Shown: positions 13,265-24,562 of the stretch, one piece after another
Layout of the letters: every line of letters starts with the position of its first letter
Numbering within the stretch: position 1 is the first letter of the stretch
Assembly (NCBI GenBank): GCA_023374045.1
Contig: CM041779.1
Span: forward strand, 295,936,167 to 296,000,166
DNA length: 64,000 nucleotides
Source of the DNA: Limonium bicolor
Taxonomy: Eukaryota; Streptophyta; Magnoliopsida; Caryophyllales; Plumbaginaceae
Reading direction: 5' to 3'
Made by a program: the position numbers and the translations under genes
Notes under the pieces: generated by a model
Database searches by the model: none
The model's input: the letters and a program-made list of their open reading frames with translations, nothing else
Told to the model about the DNA's origin: nothing

Positions 13265-13480
13265 GGAGTACCGCTCTGATGACGAGAAACTAGGTTAAGA
13301 CAGTGAGCTTAGGACTTGGGAAATTACGGGAAACGCTTGTGAGGTACGAGACGACTCGTCTTAAAAGGTGTTGTGTTTGGTAACGCAAATTGCGTGATAT
13401 GTTAGCCTTAAAGGCAACTCAATATCTACTGGTTGTGTAGGGTAAATTACCGAGTATTTATGCGACATTCTGTACTACAG

Positions 13481-14711
13481 ATGTCTGGGGGAACTAGAGG
13501 GCGTGGTACCAGTAGAGGTAGAGGCGGTGACCCCGTGATTCCAGGAGTTGCAGAGACGATTGCTGCCGTTCTCGCACAACTTCGTACTCAAATTGGAGGA
13601 ACACTAGCCCACCCGCCACAGCCCAAGGAGATGAACTGGCTGAAGTCAGTTACCGAGACCCGACCACCTACATATTCAGGGGAGCCAGACCCCGTAGCCT
13701 TGGAGCGTTTTATTGTAGAACATGAGAAGGCCTACGAAGCTTTGCAAGTACCTGCCGACAAGAAGGTCGTCATTGCTGCTTTCCACCTGAAGGATGCAGC
13801 CAGCACTTGGTGGAGGTTGGTCAAGGACCATCACCTGGCTATGCCCGACTTTTCGTGGGCTGCCTTCGTTGAGTTGCTGAGGGGGAAGTACTACCCGGCA
13901 CATCTCAAGCAGAAGAAGCGCCAAGAGTTCGAGACACTCTCCCAGGGAGGTCTGACCGTGGATGAGTACTATGCTCGATTCATTGGTCTGCTGGACTTCA
14001 TCCCCGGAGTTGATTACTCAAAGACCGTGAAGGTCGAGAAGTTCCGGGGGGATTGTTGTTTCGCATCTAGATGGCGATGGGTGCTACCCTCTATACTACT
14101 ATTCAGGTATGAACATGAAAGCCATAAATTCTTTACTTACTACATTACCGATTAACCTTGTGAGAACTTACTAATGAGATTCCAGGAGTGTTATGACGCT
14201 GCCTCGAGGACGGAGCTAATGCTCCAGACTCGGGAAGAGACTCTCGGGACAAAGAAGAGAAAGAACCCTGAGGGAGAGTCTGAGGGTGGAGGAGCATCTC
14301 CAGGCGATGGCCAGAAGAAGGGAAAGTGAGGACTTATCCCATTCTAAATTGTTACCATATTAAATACCTTATGAATGCTGACCCGAAACCTTATACAGGA
14401 AATTCTTTCAGAAGAAAGGGCAGCAGGGTCACCAGGGAGTGAAGGGGAAAGAGCCCGTCCTTCGGTTGACCGGCCCAGCTATAGATGCTCAGCCTTTGAG
14501 ATCTGCGCCTCCTAAGGGTGAGAACACCTACCTCTTAAATTAAATTGTAACCTTAACCTTTATATCATCAGATTTTAAGTTAAACTAAATACTACCATCA
14601 GGCACCGGACAGCCCCAGCGCCATTTCTATTGCAAGCGTTGTGGGAAGGATCATCCTGGGGTCGACTGCCGTGGCTGCAAAGTTGAGTGCCGGTACTACT
14701 CTTGCAACTAA
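13481..14711 (+). pseudogene. gag of element A (Tekay-type, three inferred introns)
   Basis: The start MSGGTRGRG matches the MSGRGPGRP start of gag in element B. Exon 1 (13481-14106) carries the retrotransposon gag domain. Introns are inferred at 14107-14185, 14326-14398 and 14518-14601. Exons 2 and 3 (140 and 119 bp) then read in frame to a zinc knuckle CKRCGKDHPGVDC in exon 4. Intron positions 1 and 3 equal introns 1 and 2 of B in both position and phase. Breaks are a missing base in the G run near 14043-14048 (the same as in D), a CAG-to-TAG type change in the displaced frame just after, and loss of the second knuckle to a TAA at 14709-14711. Gag would form the virus-like particle and bind RNA. 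This copy looks dead without repair. Confidence 0.8.
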
Positions 14712-17090
14712 AGAGTGCCACCGGTACACCTTCTAGTGTTGGATGAACCCTAGGGCCGTAACTACAGGCCACCGAGGAATACTCAGAAGACCTCAGTTGG
14801 AGATCTGGAGTACCACGAGGTGGTCAGGAGGGCCAGACATCTACTGATGCCTGGAGCCCAGAGAAGCAAGGGAGTAGATAGGGCTGAGTTTCCCTGAACT
14901 CCATGAGACCGCTGGTGGAAGACTTTTACTTATCTTGTTATGTACTTACCTGGGATGTTAGACAGAGATTATGTTGTAATATGTGGGAGTGTTGTCATTG
15001 ACCACTCGCCCTTTTGTGTATGACTTTTGAGACTAGTTGTTGTGGTTACCGATCGAGTACCTTGAACCTTGACGGATTAGTATATGAAGAATGTTAATGT
15101 TTACCTATCATGTAGCCCATACTCAACGACATAGAGTCATGAGACCGGTAATTACTGAAACCATATTTCCACCTACATGGCACCTTGCTATTGCAAGCGC
15201 TATGACAAGTAAACCACTGAAATTTCCATCTGCCTTGCGCACTTGCTACAGCAAGTGCTACAACAACTAAACTACTACTAAATTTTAATCTCTTATTTTA
15301 TAAATACCAATTTCAAATCAACTTTTTTCCTATACAAACCTTAAGATAGAATCGTGAAACCTCGGAAGACAGTTAGTCCAACCACTACACAACTGAAGAA
15401 TTGTACAAGCCACTGTGATTGTAAACCACACCAGTTTAGATTGTTCGAGAATTTTCAGTCATGGCCTTTTAGCCAAATACCCAGTGTATAACCCGCATTT
15501 AATGCTAATCACTCTAGTGATGAATGTTTAGTCCTTATGGTCATCATACCCTTTGTAAGATGCACCAACCGTCAGTGAGGATGGTTGGGATTGAAGAGCC
15601 AAGTTTGCTCAGCTATTATGCAATCTGCATACATCCAATTAAACGGATGAGGGAACGATATGAACTATGGATGAGATATGATCATGATAACAGGGAGGAA
15701 AGGAATATGTGTTGAACTCAATGAGATCGAGATAGGAGAACCATTTTGCTAATATAGCACGAATTTAACTACACCCACCGAGCTGAATAACGCCGCTTTA
15801 TGGCACGAGTTACCACCGATGCCACTAGGGCAATAGCACTTACAATAAGATAACCGATAACAAGAATCATAAACAACTGAAAGGATCCATCAAAGGGAGA
15901 TTGAACAATAGAACTTCACAATAATCGTGTGACAGACATTACCAGTTTACTAACGAGACATGGACGACCGCACTCCGATAGAGCATGTGGGCCTGACAGA
16001 CTATTATGAGTTAGTCGGGTAAAGTAGTAATGTATCAGTACGGTACCCACCCCATGTATAGACAAGTATGTTAGGAACACGAAAGTAGTCAACTCTGTAC
16101 TAAGGACAGTGATGACAGATTACCTCGAGATGGACGAGAAGAGCCGCAGTTAAACCAATGGGCTAGTTAAACCAAAAACCTTCAACACAGAGCAGTAAAC
16201 AGTATACAGTGAAGACAATGAGACCTTTCAAGGATCGAGATAGAAACAGGGGAAACCCCATTATGGACGAATAATATGTAGAACCCTCATAAGGATCGAG
16301 CAATTTCTTGCAATCCAGAGGAACCTACCAGATGATGTGAACATAAACGCGTGACTACGCAATGAGGAGAGACAAAGCTAATATACTAGCAGATACCTTA
16401 AGTAAGGAACAACGTTATGATAACTAATGGACTTGAATTGTACAAATCACATGATAATTCACGCATCTTATCTGTTGGACTCATTAGATATTAGCTGCTG
16501 AGAGTTTACGCCTCTACACTCTGTAGGACTGAGTGTTTTGTATTGCACTTGTGCATTATTATCTAGTGGAATACAGGAAGATGTAATGGATATCAACACG
16601 AGTGTGTATTAAAGAACTACAACAGTGTGTTACTCCGGAACAAAACCACCAGGAGACACGGATGACTATCATTATCTCCGTGGACATGTAGGCTAGTACA
16701 TCTCAGTATTACAAAGACAAGTGCAAAGAGCACTAAGTACTAACAATAGTCAATGTCATTTGCACCTCAAGCTGAATATCAGTGAGAGAAGAAACCGCAT
16801 ATACGCTAGTAATCCGAACGAGAGGATGCACAGCAATGAAAGAGGCAAACTGAGCCTATTTCATGAGTCTGCACCTCAATACGGAGCGAGTGGGCCCATT
16901 AGAATGAATTCGGGAGAGCACCAACAACAATTCGTGCTCACCCTTTATGTATTGTGGAGCCCGAAGGGCTAGAGTCATACCCGTTCTCTGATATGAGGAT
17001 ACTCCCAGAGGGAGAACTCTATGAGAGCCAAGTATCCAGTGCTCCTTGTTGAGCGGTCTGTTGTATACTTGTGGGGTACGGGGGCATAAC
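14712..17090 (+). other. Decayed interior of element A, no intact pol
   Basis: No reading frame with protease, reverse transcriptase or integrase motifs was seen. One frame at 16371-16418 reads DKANILADTLSKEQRY. That resembles the linker between RNase H and integrase in Ty3/gypsy Pol, so a very degenerate pol may remain. The same tract exists in D at 34698. A segment at about 16476-16580 is shared with the LTR of element E. The rest is unassigned. Confidence 0.45.
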
Positions 17091-17097
17091 CCTTTTT

Positions 17098-17109
17098 AAG
17101 GGGGGTAGA
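17098..17109 (+). promoter_or_regulatory. Upstream polypurine-tract copy in A
   Basis: TTTTTAAGGGGGGTAGA here nearly duplicates the true tract at 17736. It lies about 640 bp upstream and is followed by the hairpin array rather than by an LTR. Confidence 0.5.
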
Positions 17110-17148
17110 GCCTCTTGGTGTGCACGTGTGTCCTAAGTTTTTTGTTTC

Positions 17149-17289
17149 GTAGCGGGGCATACAGTAGTTTTGTGGTATGCGGGGCATACGAGGTTTGTTT
17201 GTTTTGTTGTTTCGTATGCCTGGCATACAGAATTGGTGGTATTCGGGCATACGAGGTTTTGTTGGTTATGTTTGGTACGCGGGGCGTAC
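17149..17289 (+). repeat. Array of five GTATGC-GGG-GCATAC hairpins in A
   Basis: Short palindromes lie at 17149-17162, 17175-17189, 17214-17228, 17239-17252 and 17275-17289. The last is GTACGC-GGG-GCGTAC, a paired change that keeps the stem. The first and fourth have lost one base. The matching array in D (35494-35636) has all five intact in length. It lies between the two polypurine tracts, in what would be the 3' untranslated region. Confidence 0.8.
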
Positions 17290-17735
17290 GTTGTTGGTTT
17301 TGTATGTGTGTGATGCACTTGTATGTATGTATCTTATTAGATACTTGCTTGAATGATGTATATACACCCATGTGTGTAATACCTTTCTTATGATACTTGT
17401 GATATATATTTATATTACTTTGTAGAATGAATACATATGGTATCGCCTAGATATGAAATGAATCATTAGATATGGAATGTGGAAGGATGGTATGTTATGG
17501 ACACCTCGGTGGAGGTTGTCAGGTTGTAGAATTGATAGAAATAATGGTGCTGATGGATCACCTATATCCATATATGATTGAATTAACGCCACAAAGTGAT
17601 GGCTATGTGCGGTATAAGCACAATACGATGTGTGTAAATGATATACCACATAGATATACATTATGGGAATAATGGGTAGTTATATATTTATATACATACC
17701 TATTTGGTGAAGCGACTTCGGGATGAAGTCTTTTT

Positions 17736-17748
17736 AAGGGGGATAGAT
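17736..17748 (+). promoter_or_regulatory. Polypurine tract of A
   Basis: AAGGGGGATAGAT abuts the TGAAATACCCC start of the 3' LTR at 17749. This is the expected primer site for plus-strand DNA synthesis. Confidence 0.85.
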
Positions 17749-18559
17749 TGAAATACCCCAAACTAATAAAACATGGATTAAACATCTAATCACACTAATT
17801 AAGGCCTAAACATGCCTTAAAAGTCAATTGAAAACAACGATGGTCAACACAAAGCAAGATATTGAACCCTTTGACTGTTTAGGGTAAATACATACCCAAA
17901 TGAACTTCTTAGGATCTAAAATTTTGTCCTAAGCATATTAAACCAAAACTAAACATACTACAATCATTGGAAAACACTCCAACATAAAGAACAAGCATTT
18001 ACATGCTTCAAGGTCAAGTAGGGCAAAAATGTGCTCTAAGAAACCTTAAAGGTCTTATGGCCTCCATTTGATATAAAATTGGATTCCTAAGATCGATTAT
18101 CATGTAAGGAGCACAATGAAACCGTTCTCAAAGAAAACAAAGCTCAGAAACACCTTATGACACAAAATGTGCACTAAAACGCCTTAAAGCACGTTTTTGT
18201 GTATGAGCTCTAAGATATTGACTTTTTGTCACTTTAAAGACTATATTACATTCTTTATATAATTAATGAGACATGATAGACTATATTATAAAGTCTAAAT
18301 CAAATTTTAAAAATAAAATCAAAATGAGTGATTTTGGGTGAATAGTACCTAAAATAACATTTAATTACTTAGTTTTAACCATGATCAAATGTCATCCATT
18401 GACTTCACCACCCATTTCCGCCTCCATACAGATGTTATTCCCATCCATTAAGCAACCTCCAAACAAATATCTAGCCAATCTAATGAATCACCATTTACAA
18501 TTTCATAAAGTAACTTACTTTACCTTAAAATCAAAATTTGACTTTCTCTTTCCTCCTAC
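17749..18559 (+). repeat. 3' LTR of element A, left part
   Basis: This starts TGAAATACCCC and matches the 5' LTR from 8047, with about 237 bp near 18175-18412 that the 5' LTR has lost. It is cut by F after CCTAC (18555-18559). Confidence 0.9.
18555..18559. repeat. Target site duplication of element F, left copy
   Basis: CCTAC precedes F and recurs at 29116-29120. The A LTR resumes after it in register with the 5' LTR near 8612. Confidence 0.9.
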
Positions 18560-20197
18560 TGTTGGAGAAATATGTGACTACTTCTACCACTTAGGCAGTG
18601 TACCCAATCGTTTTGCGGAATAGTGGAATTGTGGGGTGTCAAACTCTTGGGGACCTTGCTGTGGTTTAACTGATAGTGTAAATTAACTGAGAATTCTAAT
18701 TAGACTACTGAACAGAAACTTATCATTTTTTTGAGAGAAATTGTGGTTTAGAACTTAATGTAAACAAAACAGTAAAAAGAACAATTAATTAAAACAGATT
18801 AATAATAGCAGTTATAAAACTCATTTGTTTTTAAAGAAAGCACCCTGGGTTGTTCTGCTCACCTATTTTATCCAATTATATTACCATAAACCTTCCCACT
18901 TTAGCAATAAACTCAAGAATCTTAATTAGTTTATTGACCGTTCCCTGCCTAATAAACCCTGATTAATTTAAACAACAAGCGCAATCCCTTGTTCAAGTTA
19001 TTAATAAATTAATCGCATTATTAACAATTCCTATTGGAGACTGGTTAACCTATAGGTGAAAACTCACTTCTAGTCGTTAACCTGTTTTGACTTCTCTTGT
19101 CTAGAATCTTGTCTCAGCACTGCATTTAGCAAGAAACTACAAATATCATGTTAATAATTGGCCTAAAGATTAAAGCGCATTAAGGAGGAGAATCAAAATA
19201 TTGCTTGAACAGATTATATTAGAAAGTCTACGTAACACAATTTAGTAAAATAAGCTTGCTTCCCAACCCAGGAGGCTAAGGTTTTTACTCAGACATAATT
19301 ATACAAACAGACGTCGTAAGCATGACAGCCATTAAAACAAAGTACAATTAAAGAAAAGAAAGAGCTCTCTGCATTCGCACAGACTGTATGGAGGAAAATG
19401 GAATTTCTGTGGAGGAAGTGTAATTTGGAAGTGAACGTGAGTGATTTAGAGAGTAGAGTTTTTGTGTACGAGCGTGAGTTTTTTTTCTGATGAAGTAGCA
19501 GTGGTTTATATAGAGGAAAGGATGAGGATGAAGACAGAACTGGAGTGGAGACAGACAGACAACGCGTGAGGATTTTAAGGCAGGCGCCTGATATTGCTGA
19601 AGGAGTAGATAGATAAGTTTGCAGGCGACGTCGGTGAAAATCGGAGATGACGTCGGTATAGTTGCAGCTATGTTGTCCGTGTTTTGTCCGGCCTTAAATG
19701 GGCGGACGTGTTCTCTCTTGTCCGCGTTTTGTCCGGCCTTAAATGGGCGGACGTGTCTACTCTTGTCCGCGTTTTAATCCGCGGACACACCACGGTTACA
19801 ATTATGTCCCGTCCGGGTTTGTGTCTGGCCAAACATCCCCGGACGCCTCTGTCTTGTCCGACCCTTGTCCGGCCAAACAACCCCGGACGCCTCTGTCTTG
19901 TCCGGCCAAACAACCGCGGACAGAATGAATTTGTTTTCTATTTTCCTGCAATCTTAAACCGGCTCCAGATTCTTCGTTATAAGTCCGTTTTACACGCCGT
20001 TTGTTGCGTTGGAAAGCTTGTGAAATAAACTATTTTATTCCAACACTTTTTCCTGTATTTGATACATAAAATATATCAGTCCATATCAAGACATAACTCT
20101 TAGGAAAAACATACGATAAGTGAGTAATATTATCCTGAAAGTGAGTGAGTATAAGGTAAATTAAACCCTTAAATGTCTATGTATTTCTCACTTATCA
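18560..20197 (-). repeat. 3' LTR of element F
   Basis: In plus orientation this runs from TGTTGGAGAAATATG to ACTTATCA and is 1,638 bp long. It pairs with 27474-29115 and differs at scattered bases and small indels. The tract 19676-19922 is rich in GTCCG and CGGAC repeats. Confidence 0.9.
19676..19922. repeat. GTCCG-rich tandem repeats in F LTR
   Basis: Two near-identical units of about 58 bp contain TTTTGTCCGGCC, 'cttaaatgggcgga' and CGTGT. They are followed by units with CCCCGGACGCCTCTG and TTGTCCG. The other LTR has a matching tract at 28580-28845. Open frames here on both strands are products of the repeat. Confidence 0.75.
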
Positions 20198-20215
20198 AAC
20201 TCCCCCACACTTATC
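20198..20215 (-). promoter_or_regulatory. Polypurine tract of F
   Basis: On the minus strand AAGTGTGGGGGAGTT directly precedes the LTR start TGATAAGTGAG. Two similar GTGGGGGAG tracts lie at about 21032-21041 and 21206-21215. Confidence 0.8.
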
Positions 20216-21449
20216 TTTTGCTTGTCCTCAAGCAAATCTTCATGACATAATGTTTAAACAAGTTAAACAGACAATAATCAAGTTAGGAGAGCATAGAAAA
20301 GGTAATTGCCAATCTTTTCAGATTTTAAAAGGGTACTAATAACATTAAATTTATTAGGTATATTTCTCCATTTCTGAGAATAACTCTGAAGTCCTACAAA
20401 AGAAAGAGAAGTAGTACCATGAGAATTCTGCTTTTAACCCTGAGCCAATCCACCATTTTCTTTCACATTTCCTTGAACGACAAGGGGCATGAAGTAAAAT
20501 CTTATTCCATTATACCTTTCAATGCCACATACTCATGATCCATAATGAAGAAGTTTTTATCATTTTGGTGCAGAATGCAAAGATACTTCAATTTTGAAGT
20601 TCATTTTTCTTTTACCTCAGACTTTTCTCTCCACCCTTGTAGCGGTTTTGGGTCTACTATCCCAGATACCGAGTACCTTAGGTAGCCGGGTGATGAAGCA
20701 CCCCTAAGAACTTAATAACCGAGTGGACGAGGCCTGTTTAGGATCAGAATATGCCTGTTGGATCAGAGGAGTACCTTGCCTTGTTCTTTTTCCACCATTT
20801 CATTCCGATTCAAATCCAGGCTCAAAGTCAAAACAAAATTCAAATGATAATTTCCTAGAATTTTTTAGCATTGAGTAAGGAGCAGAGTTTTTTTTTTTGT
20901 GTACCCTTTAAACCTGTTAATACCAGCATTACTCCCTCTATGGCTCCTTCTTTGATTATTAATCACTTAACAATTTTAAACACAGTGTCAAAAAAGAGAC
21001 AAACTTAAGAGCAAGCTTTTGATTATTATATCTCCCCCACACTTGAACCAAAGCAATGCCCTCATTGCATAGAAAGAATTAAAATAACAGGGCATGCAAA
21101 CTACCTTGGTAATGAACAAAAAGCATGGTAATAAGAGATATTTAAATTTAAAGAGCAAGGTATGGATAGTGTACTCCCTAGAGTTATGCAGAATATGTAG
21201 TATAGCTCCCCCACCCTTGAGTTCTGCTGTAAGAATGCGCAAGATGTACCTGAAACAAATATTCTAAACAGCCAGAAGAACTCAAGTCAATTCTCCTCGT
21301 TCTCTCTTCTTTCTTTTTATTTCACTCTTTTTTTTCCTAAAATAAAATACAAAATATAAACACAATATAGATTATAAAGATAGATAGTAGGGTGCCTCCT
21401 ACCAAGCTGCCCATCTTTAAGGTCTTTGGCTAGACCGTACCTCAGTGAT
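20216..21449 (-). other. Non-coding 3' interior of F
   Basis: About 1.2 kb lie between the end of integrase and the polypurine tract. No env-like frame, membrane segments or other domain was recognised. Two extra polypurine-like tracts are the only clear landmarks. Confidence 0.6.
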
Positions 21450-22790
21450 TTAAGTTGTAACTGGTTCTTTGAGAAAAAGCTCAGAAGCTTCTTCGTTATC
21501 CAACGTGTTTCCCATATACAATTTTATTCGAGCTCCATTGACTTTAAACGATCCACCCTTCTTATTGTCCAATTCCACCGCTCCATAAGGAGAGGTAGAT
21601 ATTATTTGAAATGGTCCAGACCAGAAGGATTTTAACTTACCTGGGAAGAACTTAAGTCTGGAGTTATAAAGGAGGACGTGGTCTCCTGCTTTGAATTCTC
21701 GCTTGGCAATCATCTTATCGTGCCAACGCTTGGTCTTCTCCTTATAAATCACTGCATTTTTGTATGAGCTGTGCCTCAATTCTTCTAACTCCGTCAACTG
21801 GAACTTTCTTCTTTCACCGGCTTGTTGTAGATCGAAGTTCAACACCTTTAGAGCCCAATAAGATTTATGCTCTAACTCCACAGGCAAGTGACATGCCTTC
21901 CCAAAAACTAGTTTGTAGGGAGACACGCCGATAGGTGTTTTGAAAGCGGTACGGTATGCCCAGAGCGCATCATCCAATTTAATGGACCAATCCTTTCGAG
22001 AAGAGCTCACCGTCTTCTGCAGAATCCATTTAGCTCTATTTGTTATCTCTGCCTGACCATTCGTTTGAGGATGGTATGGTAGAGCAACCTTATGTCGGAC
22101 TCCATATTTCTTCAGGAGAGCATCAAACTGGCGATTTGCAGAAGTGAGAGCCGCCATCGCTGATTATTGCTCTGGAACACCGAATCGAGTGAATATGTGT
22201 TTCTTGATGAACTTCATCACAACTTTACCATCGTTAGTAGAGCAAGCAAGGGCTTCCACCCATTTAGAAACATAATCGACTGCTACTAAGATGTATAAAT
22301 TGCCAAAAGAATTTGGGAAGGGTCCCATAAAATCAATCCCCCAAACATCAAACAATTCGACTTCTATAATATTGTTCAAGGGTAGTTCATTACGGCGAGA
22401 AATATTACCTTGCCTTTGACACCGATCACAAGAAGACACAAAGGCATGACAGTCTTTGTGAAGGGTGTTCCAATAGAAACCGGATTCGAGTATTTTAGCA
22501 GCTGTACGGGTTGCACCGTGATGTCCGCCGGTTTCTCTAGAATGGCAATGGAGAAGGATATTTCTGATCTCCGTCTCTGGGACACATCTCCTGATAATAC
22601 CATCTACACAGATTTTGAAAAGAAATGGATCATCCCATAAATAATGTTTGACAATAGAAAAGAACCTTTTTCGCTGCTGATAAGTCATATCAGCTGGGAT
22701 GATCTTTGTAGCCAGATAATTTGCAATATCGGCAAACCAAGGGTCTTTGCCTTTGGATTGTGAAAACTGCCTCGTCCGGGAAAAACTCAT
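21450..22790 (-). pseudogene. Integrase of element F (Athila-type), frameshifted
   Basis: Two frames cover the enzyme. 22790-22164 has the zinc-binding HHCC region ([12 protein letters not shown] ... CDRCQRQG) and the first catalytic Asp in [10 protein letters not shown]. 22157-21450 has [16 protein letters not shown] with the catalytic Glu, then the C-terminal DNA-binding region. Between them, at about 22135-22175, one base is lost and one gained. The frame is restored but the stretch holding the second catalytic Asp is misread and contains a stop. The product would insert element DNA into the genome; this copy cannot. Confidence 0.85.
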
Positions 22791-24562
22791 TGATGGGCCT
22801 TGTCTTCTGGTCCCTCCATCCTTGACAAGTGGTCAGCCACGACATTCTGGATACCTCTCTTATCTCTTATCTCAATGTCGAATTCTTGTAAGAGAAGTAT
22901 TCATCTTATCAACCTGGGTTTTGCATCTGCTTTGGCAAATAAATACTTGAGGGCAGAGTGGTCAGTATGAATAATAACCTTACTACCTAATAAATATGGA
23001 CGGAATTTATCCAAAGCAAAGACGACTGCCAGCAATTCTTTTTCGGTGGTGGCATAATTTTTCTGAGCATCATTAGAGTACGCTTGCATAATAAATGACT
23101 CTAGAATTTTATCCATTTTTTGGCATAGAACAGCACCCACCGCATAATCACTGGCGTCACACATGATTTCAAAAGACTGGGACCAGTCGGGTGATACCAC
23201 AATAGGAGCAGAGACAAGTTTTTCTTTTAATAAATTAAAAGCTGCTAAACATTCATCAGAAAAATGAAATTTAGCATCTTTAGTCAGTAGAGTACAGAGA
23301 GGCTTTGAAATCTTGGAAAAGTTTTTAATGAATCTTCTGTAAAAACCAGCATGTCCAAGAAAACTTCGGATACCTCTTACAGTAGTAGGAGGTGGGAGTT
23401 TTTCTATTACCTCAATTTTAGCGCGGTCCACCTCAATACCTTTGGAAGACACGTTAAGTCCTAGTACGATCCCTTCTCGAACCATGAAGTGACATTTTTC
23501 CCAGTTCAGGACTAGATTTGTGTCTTCACACCTGGCCAAAATAAGATCGAGATTCTCCAGGCAAGTATCAAATGTCAAACCAAAGACAGAGAAGTCATCC
23601 ATAAAGACTTCTATACATTTTTCAATGTAGTCAGAAAAAATAGCCATCATGCATCGTTGAAAAGTAGCTGGTGCATTACATAATTCAAACGGCATTCTTT
23701 TATAAGCATATGTTCCATAAGGACAGGTAAAAGTAGTTTTATCCTGATCTTCTGGAGCAATTGGGATCTGAAAGTATCCTGAATAGCCATCTAGAAAACA
23801 ATAGTAATCTTGACCTGCTAACCTTTCCAGCATTTGGTCAAAAAAGGTAAGGGAAAATGATCCTTACGTGTGGCAGTATTCAATTTCCTGTAGTCTATAC
23901 AAACTCTCCAACCGGTAGTTGTGCGTTGAGGAATCAACTCACCTTTCTCGTTGGGAACTACAGTTATTCCGCCTTTTTGGTACCACCTGCACTGGGCTTA
24001 CCCACTTGCTGTCTGAAATTGGATAGATAATGCCAGCGTCAAGTAGTTTTATTACCTCTTTTTTGACCACCTCTTTTAGAACGGGGTTGAGACGCCTCTG
24101 TGGTTGTGCTAATGCCCTGAAATCATCTTCCATATATTCGATGAGAGCACAGAGATGGGCTTATTCCTTTGATATCCGCTATCGACCAACCGATAGCGGT
24201 CGTATGATGCGTAGCACCCCTAAAAGTTGCTTCTCCTGCACATCTGATAATTTAGATGAGATAATAACTGGTAGATCAGATGGTTCTTTTAGAAAAGCAT
24301 ATTTTAAATGAGGGGGAAGAGGTTTCATTTCAACTGTAGGTGCTTTTCGATGGATGGCTTGGGTCTGTCTGTGTTTCTTTCTACTGGCTCGAATCTTTGT
24401 TGGTAGGAACAGAAATATGGCTTATGCTTGTTTAACTCTTCAGGCATGAGAGCAATATCAGGATTTTCGTCTTCAGCTTCACAAGATGCCATGAGACATC
24501 TTTCTAAAATCATTTCTTCATCTTTGCTGAGGAACGTCTCTTGTACTAAAGTGTCAATAGTG
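22791..24562 (-). pseudogene. Reverse transcriptase and RNase H of element F, broken
   Basis: The N-terminal part (24133-23939) reads EVIKLLDAGIIYPISDSKWV. The main part (23833-22901) has the FLDGYSGY block, the FMDDF catalytic motif (a Y-x-DD variant), a thumb region GFYRRFIKNFSKI and an RNase H domain with CDASDYAVGAVL, TEKELLAVVFAL and HTDHSALKYLF. A frameshift separates the two near 23840-23940. A TGA at 22901-22903 interrupts the linker after KPRLIR where Trp is usual. Upstream, 24134-24562 encodes the poorly conserved protease-RT linker, with further breaks. Confidence 0.87.

Noticed and set aside
17149..17289. CRISPR-like array
   Set aside because: Units are 15-bp hairpins with short uneven spacers in a plant retroelement; no CRISPR repeat length, leader or cas genes.
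17096..17393. Overlapping frames on both strands around the hairpin array, and their partners at 35435-35723
   Set aside because: They are by-products of the palindromic array; no shared protein signal.
19668..20028. Frames on both strands in the F LTR, and at 28482-28946
   Set aside because: They come from GTCCG tandem repeats and lie within LTRs.
20216..21449. env-like ORF of the Athila-type element
   Set aside because: No frame of useful length on the minus strand and no signal peptide or membrane segment seen.
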